From: Bradyrhizobium semiaridum
Lineage (GTDB): Bacteria; Pseudomonadota; Alphaproteobacteria; Rhizobiales; Xanthobacteraceae
DNA length: 64,000 nt
Direction: 5' to 3'
Assembly: GCF_020329505.1 (NCBI RefSeq)
Contig: NZ_JAGKJJ010000001.1
Coordinates: forward strand, 310,001-374,000
The translations under genes and the position numbers were made by a program. Positions 1 to 8,723 of the stretch are shown in pieces. The notes beneath the pieces are model-generated. The model searched no databases. It was given only the letters and a program-made list of their open reading frames with translations, and was not told the origin of the DNA. The stretch's first letter is position 1, and each line of letters begins with the position of its first letter.

Positions 1-511
1 TCGGAAACTCGCCGGCTTTCATGCGGCGGAACAGGTCGAGATTCTCCTCCACCGAACGGTCGCGGAACGGCGAGTTCTTGCCCGGCTCGGTCAGCGTGCC
101 GCGGGCGAGCCGGATCTCCTCCTGCGACTGGTCGTCGACATAGGCGTAGCCGGCCTTGATCAGGCCCTCGGCCCAGTCGTAGAGCTGGTCGAAATAGTCG
201 GAGGCATAGAACAGGTTGTTGCCCCAGTCATAGCCGAGCCAGTGCACGTCGGCCTGGATCGAGTCGATGTATTCCTGTTCCTCCTTGGTCGGATTGGTAT
301 CGTCGAAGCGCAGATTGCACTGGCCGCCGAACTCCTGGGCAATGCCGAAGTTCAGGGCAATCGACTTGGCGTGGCCGATATGCAGATAGCCGTTCGGCTC
401 CGGCGGGAAGCGCGTCACGATCCGGCTGTGCTTGTGGGAGGAGAGATCGGCCTGGACGATGTCGCGGATGAAGTCGCGCCCTGCCTCTGCCGTCGCCGTG
501 TCGTTCGTCAT
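1..511 (-). CDS. glnS: glutaminyl-tRNA synthetase (partial, 3' end outside window)
   Basis: Charges tRNA-Gln with glutamine in the cytoplasm (class I aminoacyl-tRNA synthetase). Only the first ~170 residues are present. The protein starts [14 protein letters not shown] and shows the class I signature as [15 protein letters not shown] near residues 32-46, then [18 protein letters not shown], which separates GlnRS from GluRS. The start is the ATG ending at 511; the gene is divergent from gltX with about 150 nt between the starts. Many alphaproteobacteria make Gln-tRNA with GatCAB instead, so a dedicated GlnRS is family knowledge pointing to an acquired lineage. The gene runs off the left edge. 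Confidence 0.95.
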   Translation of the reverse strand, partial: MTNDTATAEAGRDFIRDIVQADLSSHKHSRIVTRFPPEPNGYLHIGHAKSIALNFGIAQEFGGQCNLRFDDTNPTKEEQEYIDSIQADVHWLGYDWGNNLFYASDYFDQLYDWAEGLIKAGYAYVDDQSQEEIRLARGTLTEPGKNSPFRDRSVEENLDLFRRMKAGEFP

Positions 512-663
512 CAAAGGGTTCCCTGGAGGAGTCAGGTGGACGTTCTGCCAAATTCGTGCGGTCCGGCCAAGCCTGCCGGCCGGCCAAATCGTCCAGCTAA
601 GGCTTTAGTTATGTCCGGTTCCTGCTATACACCACCGCCGTTCACGCATACGCCTTGTTGCTC

Positions 664-2085
664 ATGACCAATTCCGTCGTCACCCGCTTCGCCCCCTCGC
701 CGACCGGCTTCCTCCATATCGGCGGTGGCCGCACCGCGCTGTTCAACTGGCTGTTCGCCCGGAAGCACGGCGGCAAGATGCTGCTGCGGATCGAGGACAC
801 TGACCGCGAGCGCTCCACCAAGGAGGCGATCGACGCCATCTTGGACGGCTTGCGGTGGCTCGAGCTCGATTGGGACGGCGAGGTGATCTACCAGTTCAGC
901 CGCGCCGCCCGCCACCGCGAGGTCGCCGAGAGCCTGCTCGCCGCCGGGCGCGCCTATTACTGCTACGCCTCTCCGGAGGAGCTCTCGGCGATGCGCGAGA
1001 AGGCGCGCGCCGAGGGCCGCACCCGCCTCTATGACGGCATGTGGCGCGACCGCGATCCGGCGACGGCGCCATCAGGCATCAAGCCGACCATCCGCCTGAA
1101 GGCGCCGCAGACCGGCGAGACCGTGATCGAGGATCAGGTGCAGGGCCGCGTGGTCTGGCAGAACGAGAACCTCGACGATCTCGTCCTGCTGCGCGGCGAC
1201 GGCACCCCGACGTACATGCTCGCCGTCGTGGTCGACGACCACGACATGGGCGTCACCCACATCATCCGCGGCGACGATCATCTGATCAACGCGGCGCGCC
1301 AGAAGCAGATCTACGACGCGCTGGAGTGGGAGCTGCCGAGCATGTCCCACATTCCGCTGATCCACGGCCCGGACGGCTCGAAGTTGTCGAAGCGTCACGG
1401 CGCGCTCGGCGTCGACGCCTACCGTGCGCTCGGCTACCTGCCGGCGGCGCTGCGCAACTACCTGGTCCGGCTCGGCTGGAGCCACGGCGATCAGGAGATC
1501 TTTTCGACCCAGGAGATGATCGACGCGTTCGACCTCTCCGGCGTCGGCCGCTCCGCGGCGCGGTTCGATTTCGCCAAGCTGGAGAACCTCAACGGTCACT
1601 ATATCCGCCAGAGCGACGATCAATCCCTCGTGACCCAGTTCGAGAGCGTGCTGGACTATATTCCCGAGGGTGCGGCGCTGAAGGCCAAGCTCAACGACAC
1701 CACGCGTGCGCAATTGCTGCGCGCGATGCCGAATCTAAAGGAACGCGCCAAGACGCTGATCGAGCTGATCTCGGGCGCCTATTTCATCTTCGCCGACCGC
1801 CCGCTCGAACTCGACCCGAAGGCTGCGGCGCTGCTGACGCCGGAAGCGCGCGCCCTGATCGGCCGGCTGCGCACCGCGCTCGACGCCGTGACCGACTGGA
1901 CCGCGGAGACCACCGAGACCGCCATGCGGAATTTCGCCGAGCAGAACAATCTGAAACTCGGCGCGGTCGCCCAGCCGCTGCGGGTGGCGCTAACCGGACG
2001 GACGACGTCGCCGGGCATATTCGACGTTCTGGCGGTGCTGGGACGCCAGGAGTGCCTTGCCCGCCTCGCCGATCAGGCGGCATGA
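664..2085 (+). CDS. gltX: glutamyl-tRNA synthetase
   Basis: Attaches glutamate to tRNA-Glu (class I synthetase, cytoplasm). At 473 aa it has the usual length. The nucleotide-binding HIGH-type motif is read as [20 protein letters not shown] near residues 9-28, and the KMSKS-type loop as [10 protein letters not shown] around residue 240. The C-terminal anticodon-binding domain is present ([16 protein letters not shown] region). The ATG at 664 is preferred over a TTG nine bases upstream because it puts the motif at the normal distance from the N terminus. Divergent from glnS and followed by a stem-loop and gltA. Confidence 0.96.
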   Translation: MTNSVVTRFAPSPTGFLHIGGGRTALFNWLFARKHGGKMLLRIEDTDRERSTKEAIDAILDGLRWLELDWDGEVIYQFSRAARHREVAESLLAAGRAYYCYASPEELSAMREKARAEGRTRLYDGMWRDRDPATAPSGIKPTIRLKAPQTGETVIEDQVQGRVVWQNENLDDLVLLRGDGTPTYMLAVVVDDHDMGVTHIIRGDDHLINAARQKQIYDALEWELPSMSHIPLIHGPDGSKLSKRHGALGVDAYRALGYLPAALRNYLVRLGWSHGDQEIFSTQEMIDAFDLSGVGRSAARFDFAKLENLNGHYIRQSDDQSLVTQFESVLDYIPEGAALKAKLNDTTRAQLLRAMPNLKERAKTLIELISGAYFIFADRPLELDPKAAALLTPEARALIGRLRTALDAVTDWTAETTETAMRNFAEQNNLKLGAVAQPLRVALTGRTTSPGIFDVLAVLGRQECLARLADQAA

Positions 2086-2091
2086 TCCTGC

Positions 2092-2113
2092 ATGGACCCC
2101 TCCGAGGGTCCAT
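2092..2113 (+). terminator. stem-loop after gltX
   Basis: An 8-bp perfect stem (ATGGACCC / GGGTCCAT) with a 6-nt loop lies seven bases after the gltX stop. No T-run follows, so it may be a weak terminator or a 3'-stabilising hairpin rather than a classical intrinsic terminator. Confidence 0.4.
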
Positions 2114-2245
2114 CTTGCAGCGCACATTGCAATAAGCTACCCATCCCCGGACGCTTTCTCCACAAGCCGTTCCGCCCCCGCACGGGCCGCAAATCAGCGA
2201 CTGGGCAAGGTCGGTTTTCGCAACGAATTCATCGGGGATCTCACG

Positions 2246-3547
2246 ATGGACGCAAAATCCAGCAAGACAGCCACACTCACCATCGGCAACAAGAATTATG
2301 ATTTCCCGATCCTGAGCGGCACGGTTGGGCCCGATGTCATCGACATCGGCAAGCTTTACGGACAGGCCGGGGTGTTCACCTACGACCCCGGGTTCACCTC
2401 GACCGGCAGCTGCCAGTCCAAGATCACCTACATCGACGGCGATGCCGGTGTCCTCGAATACCGCGGCTATCCGATCGAGCAGCTCGCCGAGCACGGCGAC
2501 TTCCTCGAGACCTGCTACCTGCTGCTCTACGGGGAGCTTCCGACCCCGCAGCAGAAGAAGGACTTCGACTACACCGTCACGCACCACACCATGGTGCACG
2601 AGCAGATGGCCCGCTTCTTCCAGGGCTTCCGCCGCGACGCCCATCCGATGGCTATCATGGTGGCTGCGGTCGGCGCGCTCGCCGCGTTCTATCACGACTC
2701 CACCGACATCAACGATGCGAAGCAGCGCGAGATCGCCTCGATCCGGATGATCGCGAAGATCCCGACGCTGGCGGCGATGGCCTACAAGTACACGGTCGGC
2801 CAGCCCTTCGTGTATCCGAAGAACTCGCTGTCATTTGCCGAGAACTTCCTCAACATGTGCTTCGCGGTGCCGTGCGAGGACTACAAGATCAACCCGGTGC
2901 TTGCCGACGCGTTGGACAAGATCCTGATCCTGCATGCCGACCATGAGCAGAACGCCTCGACCTCGACGGTGCGCATCGCCGGCTCGTCGGGCGCCAACCC
3001 GTTCGCCTGCATCGCGGCCGGCATCGCCTGCCTGTGGGGCCCGGCGCATGGCGGCGCCAACGAAGCCGCGCTCAACATGCTCTATGGCATCGGCAAGGTC
3101 GAAAACATTCCGGACTTCATCGCCAAGGTGAAGGACAAGAACAGCGAAGTCCGCCTGATGGGCTTCGGCCACCGCGTCTACAAGAACTACGACCCGCGCG
3201 CCAAGATCATGCAGAAGATGTGTCACGCGGTGCTCAAGGAGACCGGACACGGCGACGATCCGATGCTCAAGGTCGCTCTCGAGCTCGAGAAGATCGCGCT
3301 CAACGACCCCTACTTCATCGATCGCAAGCTCTACCCGAATGTCGACTTCTATTCGGGCATCACGCTGAAGGCGATGGGCCTGCCGGTCTCGATGTTCACC
3401 GTGCTGTTCGCGGTCGCCCGCACCGTCGGCTGGATCAGCCAGTGGAGCGAGATGATCGAGGATCCGCAGCAGAAGATCGGCCGTCCGCGCCAGCTCTACA
3501 CCGGCGTCGCGCGCCGCGACTATGTCGCGATCGACAAGCGCAAGTAA
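2246..3547 (+). CDS. gltA: citrate synthase
   Basis: Condenses acetyl-CoA with oxaloacetate to citrate, the entry step of the TCA cycle. At 433 aa it matches the type II hexameric bacterial enzyme. Active-site segments are visible: the first histidine region [14 protein letters not shown], the second in [15 protein letters not shown], and the C-terminal catalytic Asp region in the YPNVDFYSG stretch. The frame is open further upstream, but [16 protein letters not shown] is the conserved N terminus and has GGGGAT just before it, so the start at 2246 was chosen. It ends in a strong intrinsic terminator and converges on lpxB. Confidence 0.96.
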   Translation: MDAKSSKTATLTIGNKNYDFPILSGTVGPDVIDIGKLYGQAGVFTYDPGFTSTGSCQSKITYIDGDAGVLEYRGYPIEQLAEHGDFLETCYLLLYGELPTPQQKKDFDYTVTHHTMVHEQMARFFQGFRRDAHPMAIMVAAVGALAAFYHDSTDINDAKQREIASIRMIAKIPTLAAMAYKYTVGQPFVYPKNSLSFAENFLNMCFAVPCEDYKINPVLADALDKILILHADHEQNASTSTVRIAGSSGANPFACIAAGIACLWGPAHGGANEAALNMLYGIGKVENIPDFIAKVKDKNSEVRLMGFGHRVYKNYDPRAKIMQKMCHAVLKETGHGDDPMLKVALELEKIALNDPYFIDRKLYPNVDFYSGITLKAMGLPVSMFTVLFAVARTVGWISQWSEMIEDPQQKIGRPRQLYTGVARRDYVAIDKRK

Positions 3548-3572
3548 GTCGCATCTGTGATCTGATCAAGAG

Positions 3573-3602
3573 CGGCGCCCTCATTGCTGAGGGCGCCGTT
3601 TT
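3573..3602 (+). terminator. intrinsic terminator of gltA
   Basis: A perfect 10-bp GC-rich stem (CGGCGCCCTC / GAGGGCGCCG) with a 6-nt loop is followed by TTTT, 25 nt after the gltA stop. The same hairpin lies downstream of lpxB on the other strand, where it lacks a good T-run, so it mainly serves gltA. Confidence 0.85.
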
Positions 3603-3665
3603 CGTTTGCCGCGGGCGATCTCGGTGGCGAGTGCGTCGAGCTTCGGCAGCCGGAACGCCCTTAGA

Positions 3666-4844
3666 CTAGCGAGGCCGCTGCGCCACGGTTGCCAGCACGA
3701 TATCGGCCGCGCGCGCGCTCGGCGGCTGGTTCCCGGTCGACATCCTGGCGTCGAGTGTCGCGAACGCCTCGACCTGCCGCCGGCGCGCCGGCGTATCGCC
3801 GAGGATGTCGCCGAGCGCCTGCGCGAGCTTCTCCGGCGTGCAGTTCTCCTGCAGGAACTCCGGGATCACCTCCTCGCCGATCACGAGATTGGCGAGGATC
3901 ACTGACGACACCTGGATCGCGCGGCGCAGGATGAACGCCTCCGCGGCGCCGACCCGATAGGCCGTCACCATCGGAATCCCCGACAGCGCGAGCTCCAGCG
4001 TCACGGTGCCGGACTTCGCCAGCGCCGCGCGGGCGAGCCGGAACGCGGCGCGCTTCTCGATTTCGCCGACCGCAATCCGCGGCACCACCGGCCAGCCGGC
4101 GACGCCGTCATGCACCATCTTCTCGAGATGCGGCGTGGTCGGAAGCACCAGCTCGAACGTCGTGCGCCGGTCGAGCTGGCCAAGCGCCGCGCCGAACAGC
4201 GCCAGGTGATGCCTGATCTCGCTGCGCCGGCTTCCCGGCAGCACCAGCAGCACCGGCGGCTCGGCATCCCTGCGCTTCTGCTCCTCGGCGTTCGGCCGCA
4301 GCGAAGCCAATTGCTCGACCAGGGGATGGCCGACATAGCTGCATGGCGGGCCGCGCAGCTTGCGGTATTCCTCCGGCTCGAACGGCAGCAGCGCCAGCAC
4401 GTGGTCGACATAGCGCCGCATCGCGCGCGCCCGGCCCGGCCGCCACGCCCAGACCGATGGCGACACGTAGTCGACGATCGGGATGTTCGGGTTGCGTGCG
4501 CGGACGCGGCGCGCAACGCGATGGGTGAAATCGGGGCTGTCGATGATGACGAGCATGTCTGGCGCATCATCGAGCACCGCATCCGCGGTGCGGCGGATCA
4601 GTTGCAGGATCTTTGGCAGCTGCTTGACGACCGCGGCAAACCCCATGATCGAGAGCTCCTCGATCGGAAACAGCGAGTTGATGCCCTCGCGGGTCATGCC
4701 GCGGCCGCCGACGCCGGCGAACTGCACGGCGTCGCCGAGGCGCTGGCGCAGCACCTTCATCAGGGCGGCGCCGAGCCGGTCACCGGACTCCTCGGTCGCG
4801 ATGAGGAAGATCTTGCGGCCGGCAGTGGGCATGCGCGCGGGCAT
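3666..4844 (-). CDS. lpxB: lipid-A-disaccharide synthase
   Basis: Joins UDP-2,3-diacylglucosamine and lipid X to give the lipid A disaccharide at the inner face of the cytoplasmic membrane (GT19 family). 392 aa. Diagnostic stretches are ATEESGDRLGAALM at the N terminus, ELSIMGFAAVVKQLPKI, VDYVSPSVWAWRPGRA, YVGHPLVEQL and LPGSRRSEI. The start codon overlaps the lpxI stop in a TGATG junction, which suggests translational coupling. Last gene of the lpxD-fabZ-lpxA-lpxI-lpxB run; it converges on gltA. Confidence 0.95.
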   Translation of the reverse strand: MPARMPTAGRKIFLIATEESGDRLGAALMKVLRQRLGDAVQFAGVGGRGMTREGINSLFPIEELSIMGFAAVVKQLPKILQLIRRTADAVLDDAPDMLVIIDSPDFTHRVARRVRARNPNIPIVDYVSPSVWAWRPGRARAMRRYVDHVLALLPFEPEEYRKLRGPPCSYVGHPLVEQLASLRPNAEEQKRRDAEPPVLLVLPGSRRSEIRHHLALFGAALGQLDRRTTFELVLPTTPHLEKMVHDGVAGWPVVPRIAVGEIEKRAAFRLARAALAKSGTVTLELALSGIPMVTAYRVGAAEAFILRRAIQVSSVILANLVIGEEVIPEFLQENCTPEKLAQALGDILGDTPARRRQVEAFATLDARMSTGNQPPSARAADIVLATVAQRPR

Positions 4845-5713
4845 CAGCCGGCCAGTCCGATGACGAAGAGACCCTTGGCGTCGGCGGTCTCGATCAGGGC
4901 CTGCGGCTCGGCGGCGAGCGTGTTGCCGGCGATCACGGCGATGCCCGCGATCCCGGCGCCGACCGCGCCCTCGACCGTCCGCGGGCCGATGGTCGGCAGA
5001 TCGAAGCGCAGATCCTGCTGGCTCTTCGGCGCCTTCACCAGCACGCCGCGGCCGGCCTTGGCGCGAATGCGGCCTTCGGCGCGCAGCCGCGCCACGCGCG
5101 CGAGCAGCCCGTCGGTGCCTTCGATGTCCTCGACGGCAACCACGTGGCCGTCGATCACGACGGCGGCCTGGCCGATGTCGAACGGGCCGAGCGCGTCGAG
5201 CACACCGCGGCCGCGCGCGATGTCGGCGAGTGCATCGCCATCGGGAGCAGCACGCGTGATCGCGCCCTCCGGCATCAACAGATCGGGCGCGACGTCCTTG
5301 ATCCCGACCATGCGAAAGCCCTGCTGCTCGAGGATGCGGCCGACACTGGACAGCAGATGATCGTCACCGCCGCGGAACGCGCGCACGACATGGCCGAGCA
5401 GGCGCAGCGTGCCCCAGTCGAGCCGGATTTCCGAGAGCGCCGGACGCACCAAAGTGCCGATGAAGATCAGGTCGCGGCAGCCCTCGTCGCGGAACAGCCG
5501 GGTCGCCCGCCCGAGCTGGCCGACCGAGATCCAGCGATGGCGAAACTTCTGCACGCGGGCGGGATCGCAGGCACCGCGCAGCGCGAACAGCACCGGCGTG
5601 ATGCCGCGCGCGGCAAGCGAATCCGCCACCGCGAACGGCATGCCGCCGCCGCCGGCGATCACGCCGACCGGCGAAGAGAGCGAGGAAGCCGCTGACGTCA
5701 TGGGGGCGGCCAT
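4844..5713 (-). CDS. lpxI: UDP-2,3-diacylglucosamine diphosphatase LpxI
   Basis: Hydrolyses UDP-2,3-diacylglucosamine to lipid X and UMP between LpxD and LpxB in lipid A synthesis. It is the LpxI (DUF1009) type that replaces LpxH in alphaproteobacteria. Visible signatures are the glycine-rich PVGVIAGGGGMPFAVADSL at the N terminus, FIGTLVRPALSEIRLDWGTL, GGDDHLLSSVGRILE and the C-terminal VEGAVGAGIAGIAVIAGNTL. Starts at 5713 (MAAPMTSAASS) and 5701 (MTSAASS) are both plausible; 5713 leaves 7 nt after lpxA. It lies between lpxA and lpxB, as expected. Confidence 0.93.
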   Translation of the reverse strand: MAAPMTSAASSLSSPVGVIAGGGGMPFAVADSLAARGITPVLFALRGACDPARVQKFRHRWISVGQLGRATRLFRDEGCRDLIFIGTLVRPALSEIRLDWGTLRLLGHVVRAFRGGDDHLLSSVGRILEQQGFRMVGIKDVAPDLLMPEGAITRAAPDGDALADIARGRGVLDALGPFDIGQAAVVIDGHVVAVEDIEGTDGLLARVARLRAEGRIRAKAGRGVLVKAPKSQQDLRFDLPTIGPRTVEGAVGAGIAGIAVIAGNTLAAEPQALIETADAKGLFVIGLAG

Positions 5714-5720
5714 CCAGGGC

Positions 5721-6515
5721 TCAGTTGGTGTTGGCGGGAAGGCAGAGCGCGCGGTGCTTGGCGCCGCCGATGAAGGCGAGGATCTCCGCGATCGCGGGAT
5801 CCTCGCCGGCGAGCGGCTGCACCGCCGCGAGCCGTTCGGCGAAGATGCCGGGGCCGTGGAACAGCTTCTGGTAAAACGCGCGCACCGCCGCCAGCCGCTG
5901 CTTGGTGAAGTGGCGGCGCCGCATGCCGATGATGTTGAGGCCATCGAGCACGGCATACTGGCCGTTGGCGAGGCCGAACGGGATGATGTCGCCGCGCACG
6001 CCGCAGACGCCGCCGATCATCACCTGCGGGCCGACGCGGGTGAACTGGTGCACCGCCGACAGGCCGCCGATATAGACGAAGTCGCCGATCTCGCAGTGGC
6101 CGCCGAGCGTCGCCGACGTCGCGAAGATCACGTCGTTGCCGACCGTGCAGTCGTGGCCGACATGGCTGTTGTTCATGAAGAAGCCGCGGCTGCCGACGCG
6201 GGTCAGCCCGCCGCCCTTGACGGTGCCGATATTCATCGTGACGCCCTCGCGGATCGTGCAGGCCTCGCCGATCTCGAGACGGGTCGGCTCGCCGCGATAG
6301 CTCAGATCCTGCGGCGGCCCGCCGAGCGCGGCGAACGGCGAGACGATGCAGCCGGCGCCCATGGTGGTGTGGCCGCTGACCGTGACATGCGCCGTCAACT
6401 TGCAGTTCTCGCCGATCACGACATTGGGGCCGATGATGCAGTACGGACCGATCTCGGTGCCGGCCCCGATCACGGCGCCATCGGCAATGCGCGCGGTGGG
6501 ATCGATCATGCTCAT
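5721..6515 (-). CDS. lpxA: acyl-ACP--UDP-N-acetylglucosamine O-acyltransferase
   Basis: First committed step of lipid A: moves a 3-hydroxyacyl chain from ACP to O-3 of UDP-GlcNAc in the cytoplasm. 264 aa, close to the family norm. The N-terminal two-thirds is a left-handed beta-helix of hexapeptide repeats (IDPTARI, ADGAVIG, AGTEIG, IGPYCII, IGENCKL). The catalytic-loop region FFMNNSHVGHDCTVGND holds the general-base His, and the C terminus is helical. In most relatives fabZ lies directly upstream; here a plus-strand gene and a repeat intervene, so lpxA may need its own promoter in 6516-6653. Confidence 0.95.
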   Translation of the reverse strand: MSMIDPTARIADGAVIGAGTEIGPYCIIGPNVVIGENCKLTAHVTVSGHTTMGAGCIVSPFAALGGPPQDLSYRGEPTRLEIGEACTIREGVTMNIGTVKGGGLTRVGSRGFFMNNSHVGHDCTVGNDVIFATSATLGGHCEIGDFVYIGGLSAVHQFTRVGPQVMIGGVCGVRGDIIPFGLANGQYAVLDGLNIIGMRRRHFTKQRLAAVRAFYQKLFHGPGIFAERLAAVQPLAGEDPAIAEILAFIGGAKHRALCLPANTN

Positions 6516-6653
6516 GAAGTTGCGGTCCGGAATTCGTTAACGGCGCCAAGGCGCTACGGCGCCGGCTCGGCGGGTCGTTAGCGCGACTTTGCCTGCCCTG
6601 TCCAGTGACGTATCATGACCGCCTGTTGCAACGAACGGGGTCGCTGCCGATCC

Positions 6654-6974
6654 ATGGTCCGTGCCGCCACGCTGCTCCTCGGTCTGCTCGCCGCCCCGGT
6701 CGGCCCGGAGACGGTCGACCTCGGACGGCATGGCAGGATCGATCTTTCGACCTTCGAGTGCCGTGACATCAATCGCAGCACGATGGTCCAGCGCGTCTGC
6801 TACGACGCCGCCCAGCGCGCGCTGCTGGTCGCGGTCAGGGGCAACTACCAGCACTATTGCGGCGTGCCGCTTGCGACCTTCGACGCGCTGATGAATGCGC
6901 CGTCGATGGGCATCTTCGTCAACCGCGTGTTGCGAATCGCGGGCGCCGACGGCCGCTACGCCTGCCCTACCTAG
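6654..6974 (+). CDS. small KTSC-domain protein with signal peptide
   Basis: A 106-aa protein whose function is unknown. The N terminus MVRAATLLLGLLAAPVGPET looks like a short signal peptide. The rest resembles the KTSC domain: DINRSTMVQRVCYDAAQRAL, then VAVRGNYQHYCGVPLATFD, then MNAPSMGIFVNRVLR, matching the family pattern of a strand, a Y-x-GVP turn and an S-x-G-x-F-N-x-x-I/L-R end. An ATG 39 nt upstream would add a Cys-rich, non-signal extension, so 6654 was preferred. It runs opposite to lpxA and fabZ and sits between them. KTSC domains also occur in nuclease- and phage-linked proteins, so no reaction is proposed. Confidence 0.75.
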   Translation: MVRAATLLLGLLAAPVGPETVDLGRHGRIDLSTFECRDINRSTMVQRVCYDAAQRALLVAVRGNYQHYCGVPLATFDALMNAPSMGIFVNRVLRIAGADGRYACPT

Positions 6975-7007
6975 ATTTGGGTTGAGCTGGAGCGGCATCG
7001 TAGGTCC

Positions 7008-7129
7008 ACCTCTCCCTTGGGAGAGGTCGGCGCGCAGCGCCGGGCGAGGGGATTACGGACTCTCGTTGGTGCTGCGGCTCCCTCACCCGATTTGCTCCGC
7101 AAATCGACCTCTCCCCTTCGGGAAGAGGT
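7008..7129. repeat. inverted pair of REP-like repeats
   Basis: Copy 1 (7008-7051) reads acctctcccttgggagaggtcg and ends in gggcgagggg. Copy 2 (7080-7129) is the same element on the opposite strand: its reverse complement begins acctcttcccgaaggggag and ends in cgggtgaggg. Each copy can also fold alone (acctctccc with gggagaggt). The layout is that of an extragenic palindromic repeat doublet, positioned after the KTSC gene and before the fabZ stop. Confidence 0.8.
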
Positions 7130-7171
7130 AAGCCGAGCGGCCAAACCGACTCGACCTAACTTCATGAGCTG

Positions 7172-7630
7172 TTAGTCCGTCAGCATCGCGCCGACATCGG
7201 CTTCGGCGACGACCTGGCCGTTGACCTTGGCATCGCCGTGAAACCACCACATCGTCTTGCGGCGGCCGAGCGAACGCATGTGGTACTCGACGGTGTCGCC
7301 GGGCATCACCGGCTTGCGGAACTTGCACTTGTCGATGGTGAGGAAATACACCGCGCGCGGCTTCTCGGTGCCCTCGACCGATTTGATGCCGATCACGCCG
7401 GCGGTCTGCGCCATCGCCTCGATCATCATCACGCCGGGATAGACCGGGCGCTCGGGGAAATGCCCCTGGAACGGCGGCTCGTTGAAGGTGACGTTCTTGA
7501 TGCCGATGCCGCTGTAGTCGGCGCGGATATTGATGACCCGGTCGATCAACAGCATCGGAAAGCGGTGCGGCAGCGTCTTCAGGATATCGTTGATATCCAC
7601 GAGCTCGAACCTGACCGGGGATTCCTCCAT
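7172..7630 (-). CDS. fabZ: 3-hydroxyacyl-[acyl-carrier-protein] dehydratase
   Basis: Dehydrates 3-hydroxyacyl-ACP in fatty-acid elongation (hot-dog fold). It competes with LpxA and LpxD for hydroxyacyl-ACP, which explains its place in the lipid A cluster. 152 aa. The active-site segment is [20 protein letters not shown], with catalytic His57 and Glu71. The ATG at 7630 overlaps the lpxD stop (TGATG); a GTG one codon upstream is an alternative start. The C terminus [16 protein letters not shown] is typical of the family. Confidence 0.95.
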   Translation of the reverse strand: MEESPVRFELVDINDILKTLPHRFPMLLIDRVINIRADYSGIGIKNVTFNEPPFQGHFPERPVYPGVMMIEAMAQTAGVIGIKSVEGTEKPRAVYFLTIDKCKFRKPVMPGDTVEYHMRSLGRRKTMWWFHGDAKVNGQVVAEADVGAMLTD

Positions 7631-8691
7631 CACTCCTCTTCCTTACCCTTCGCTTCGTTGTCGCGCACCAGGCGCTCCACCGCGATGATTTCCCTGAACC
7701 ACTGCTTGGTCGGCTTGGCGAAATGTCCGCCCCAACGACCATTGGGTGGAATGTCGTCCTTGACCGCGCTCATCGCGGTGACCTGCGCGCCGTCGCCGAT
7801 GGTGAGGTGATTGTTGATGCCCACCTTGGCGCCGAGCGCGACATGGTCGCCGATCGTCAAGCTGCCCGCGAGCCCGATCTGGGCCGCCAGCAGGCAGTGC
7901 CTGCCGATCGTCACATTGTGGCCGATCTGGACCTGATTGTCGATTTTGGTGCCCTCGCCGATCACGGTGTCGCGCAGCGAGCCGCGGTCAATGGTGGAAC
8001 CCGCGCCGACCTCGACATTGTTCTGGATCAGCACGCGGCCGGTCTGCGGCACCTTCACGTGGCCCGACGGCCCGAAGAAGATGAAGCCGTAGCCGTCCTG
8101 GCCGATATTGCAGCCCGGGTGGATCAGGACGTTGTTGCCGATCAGCGCGAACTGGATGGTGGTCTTGGCGCCGACATTGCAATCGCGGCCGATCTTGACG
8201 TCGGCCCCGATCACGGCGCCGGCCCCGACGATGGTGCCCGCGCCGATCTCGACCCGGGGCCCGATCACGGCCAGCGGATCGACGATGACGCCGTCCTCAA
8301 GCCGCGCGGTCGGATCGATGATCGCCGACGGCGCGATGCCTTCGGTATTGAACCAGGATTGCGGCCGCAGCGCATCGGCGTGCCACTCGCGGGCGATCGC
8401 CACGAAGGCGTGGAACGGCTTGGCGGTCCGCAGCACGGCGACGCCCTCGGGCACGCGCGCCTCGAAACGCTGATGCACCAGACAGGCGCCGGCCTTGGTC
8501 GCGGCGAGCTCGTCGGCGTATTTGAGATTATCGAAGAAGGCGAGGTGCATCGGACCGGCCTCGTCAAGCGAAGCCAGCCCCCTGATCTCCTGCGCCCCCC
8601 GTGAGGGGTCGACCAGTTGCGCCTTCGTCAGCGCGGCGATGTCAGCCAGCGTCGACGAAGGAGGACTCTTGAAGAAGATCGGCTGCGCCAT
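7630..8691 (-). CDS. lpxD: UDP-3-O-acylglucosamine N-acyltransferase
   Basis: Adds the N-linked 3-hydroxyacyl chain to UDP-3-O-acylglucosamine in the cytoplasm (third step of lipid A). 353 aa. An N-terminal uridine-binding domain ([21 protein letters not shown] to about residue 100) is followed by hexapeptide repeats ([29 protein letters not shown]). The catalytic His region lies in [19 protein letters not shown], and [17 protein letters not shown] closes the helix. The C-terminal helical tail ends [13 protein letters not shown]. The frame is open upstream, but this start is the family N terminus. Coupled to fabZ. Confidence 0.95.
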   Translation of the reverse strand: MAQPIFFKSPPSSTLADIAALTKAQLVDPSRGAQEIRGLASLDEAGPMHLAFFDNLKYADELAATKAGACLVHQRFEARVPEGVAVLRTAKPFHAFVAIAREWHADALRPQSWFNTEGIAPSAIIDPTARLEDGVIVDPLAVIGPRVEIGAGTIVGAGAVIGADVKIGRDCNVGAKTTIQFALIGNNVLIHPGCNIGQDGYGFIFFGPSGHVKVPQTGRVLIQNNVEVGAGSTIDRGSLRDTVIGEGTKIDNQVQIGHNVTIGRHCLLAAQIGLAGSLTIGDHVALGAKVGINNHLTIGDGAQVTAMSAVKDDIPPNGRWGGHFAKPTKQWFREIIAVERLVRDNEAKGKEEE

Positions 8692-8723
8692 TCCATCCGT
8701 CGCAGTCCGGCAGACAAACGGTC

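Noticed and set aside
6537..6998. Minus-strand 153-codon frame opposite the KTSC gene
   Set aside because: No recognisable domain or ribosome-binding site, whereas the plus-strand product has a signal peptide and KTSC pattern.
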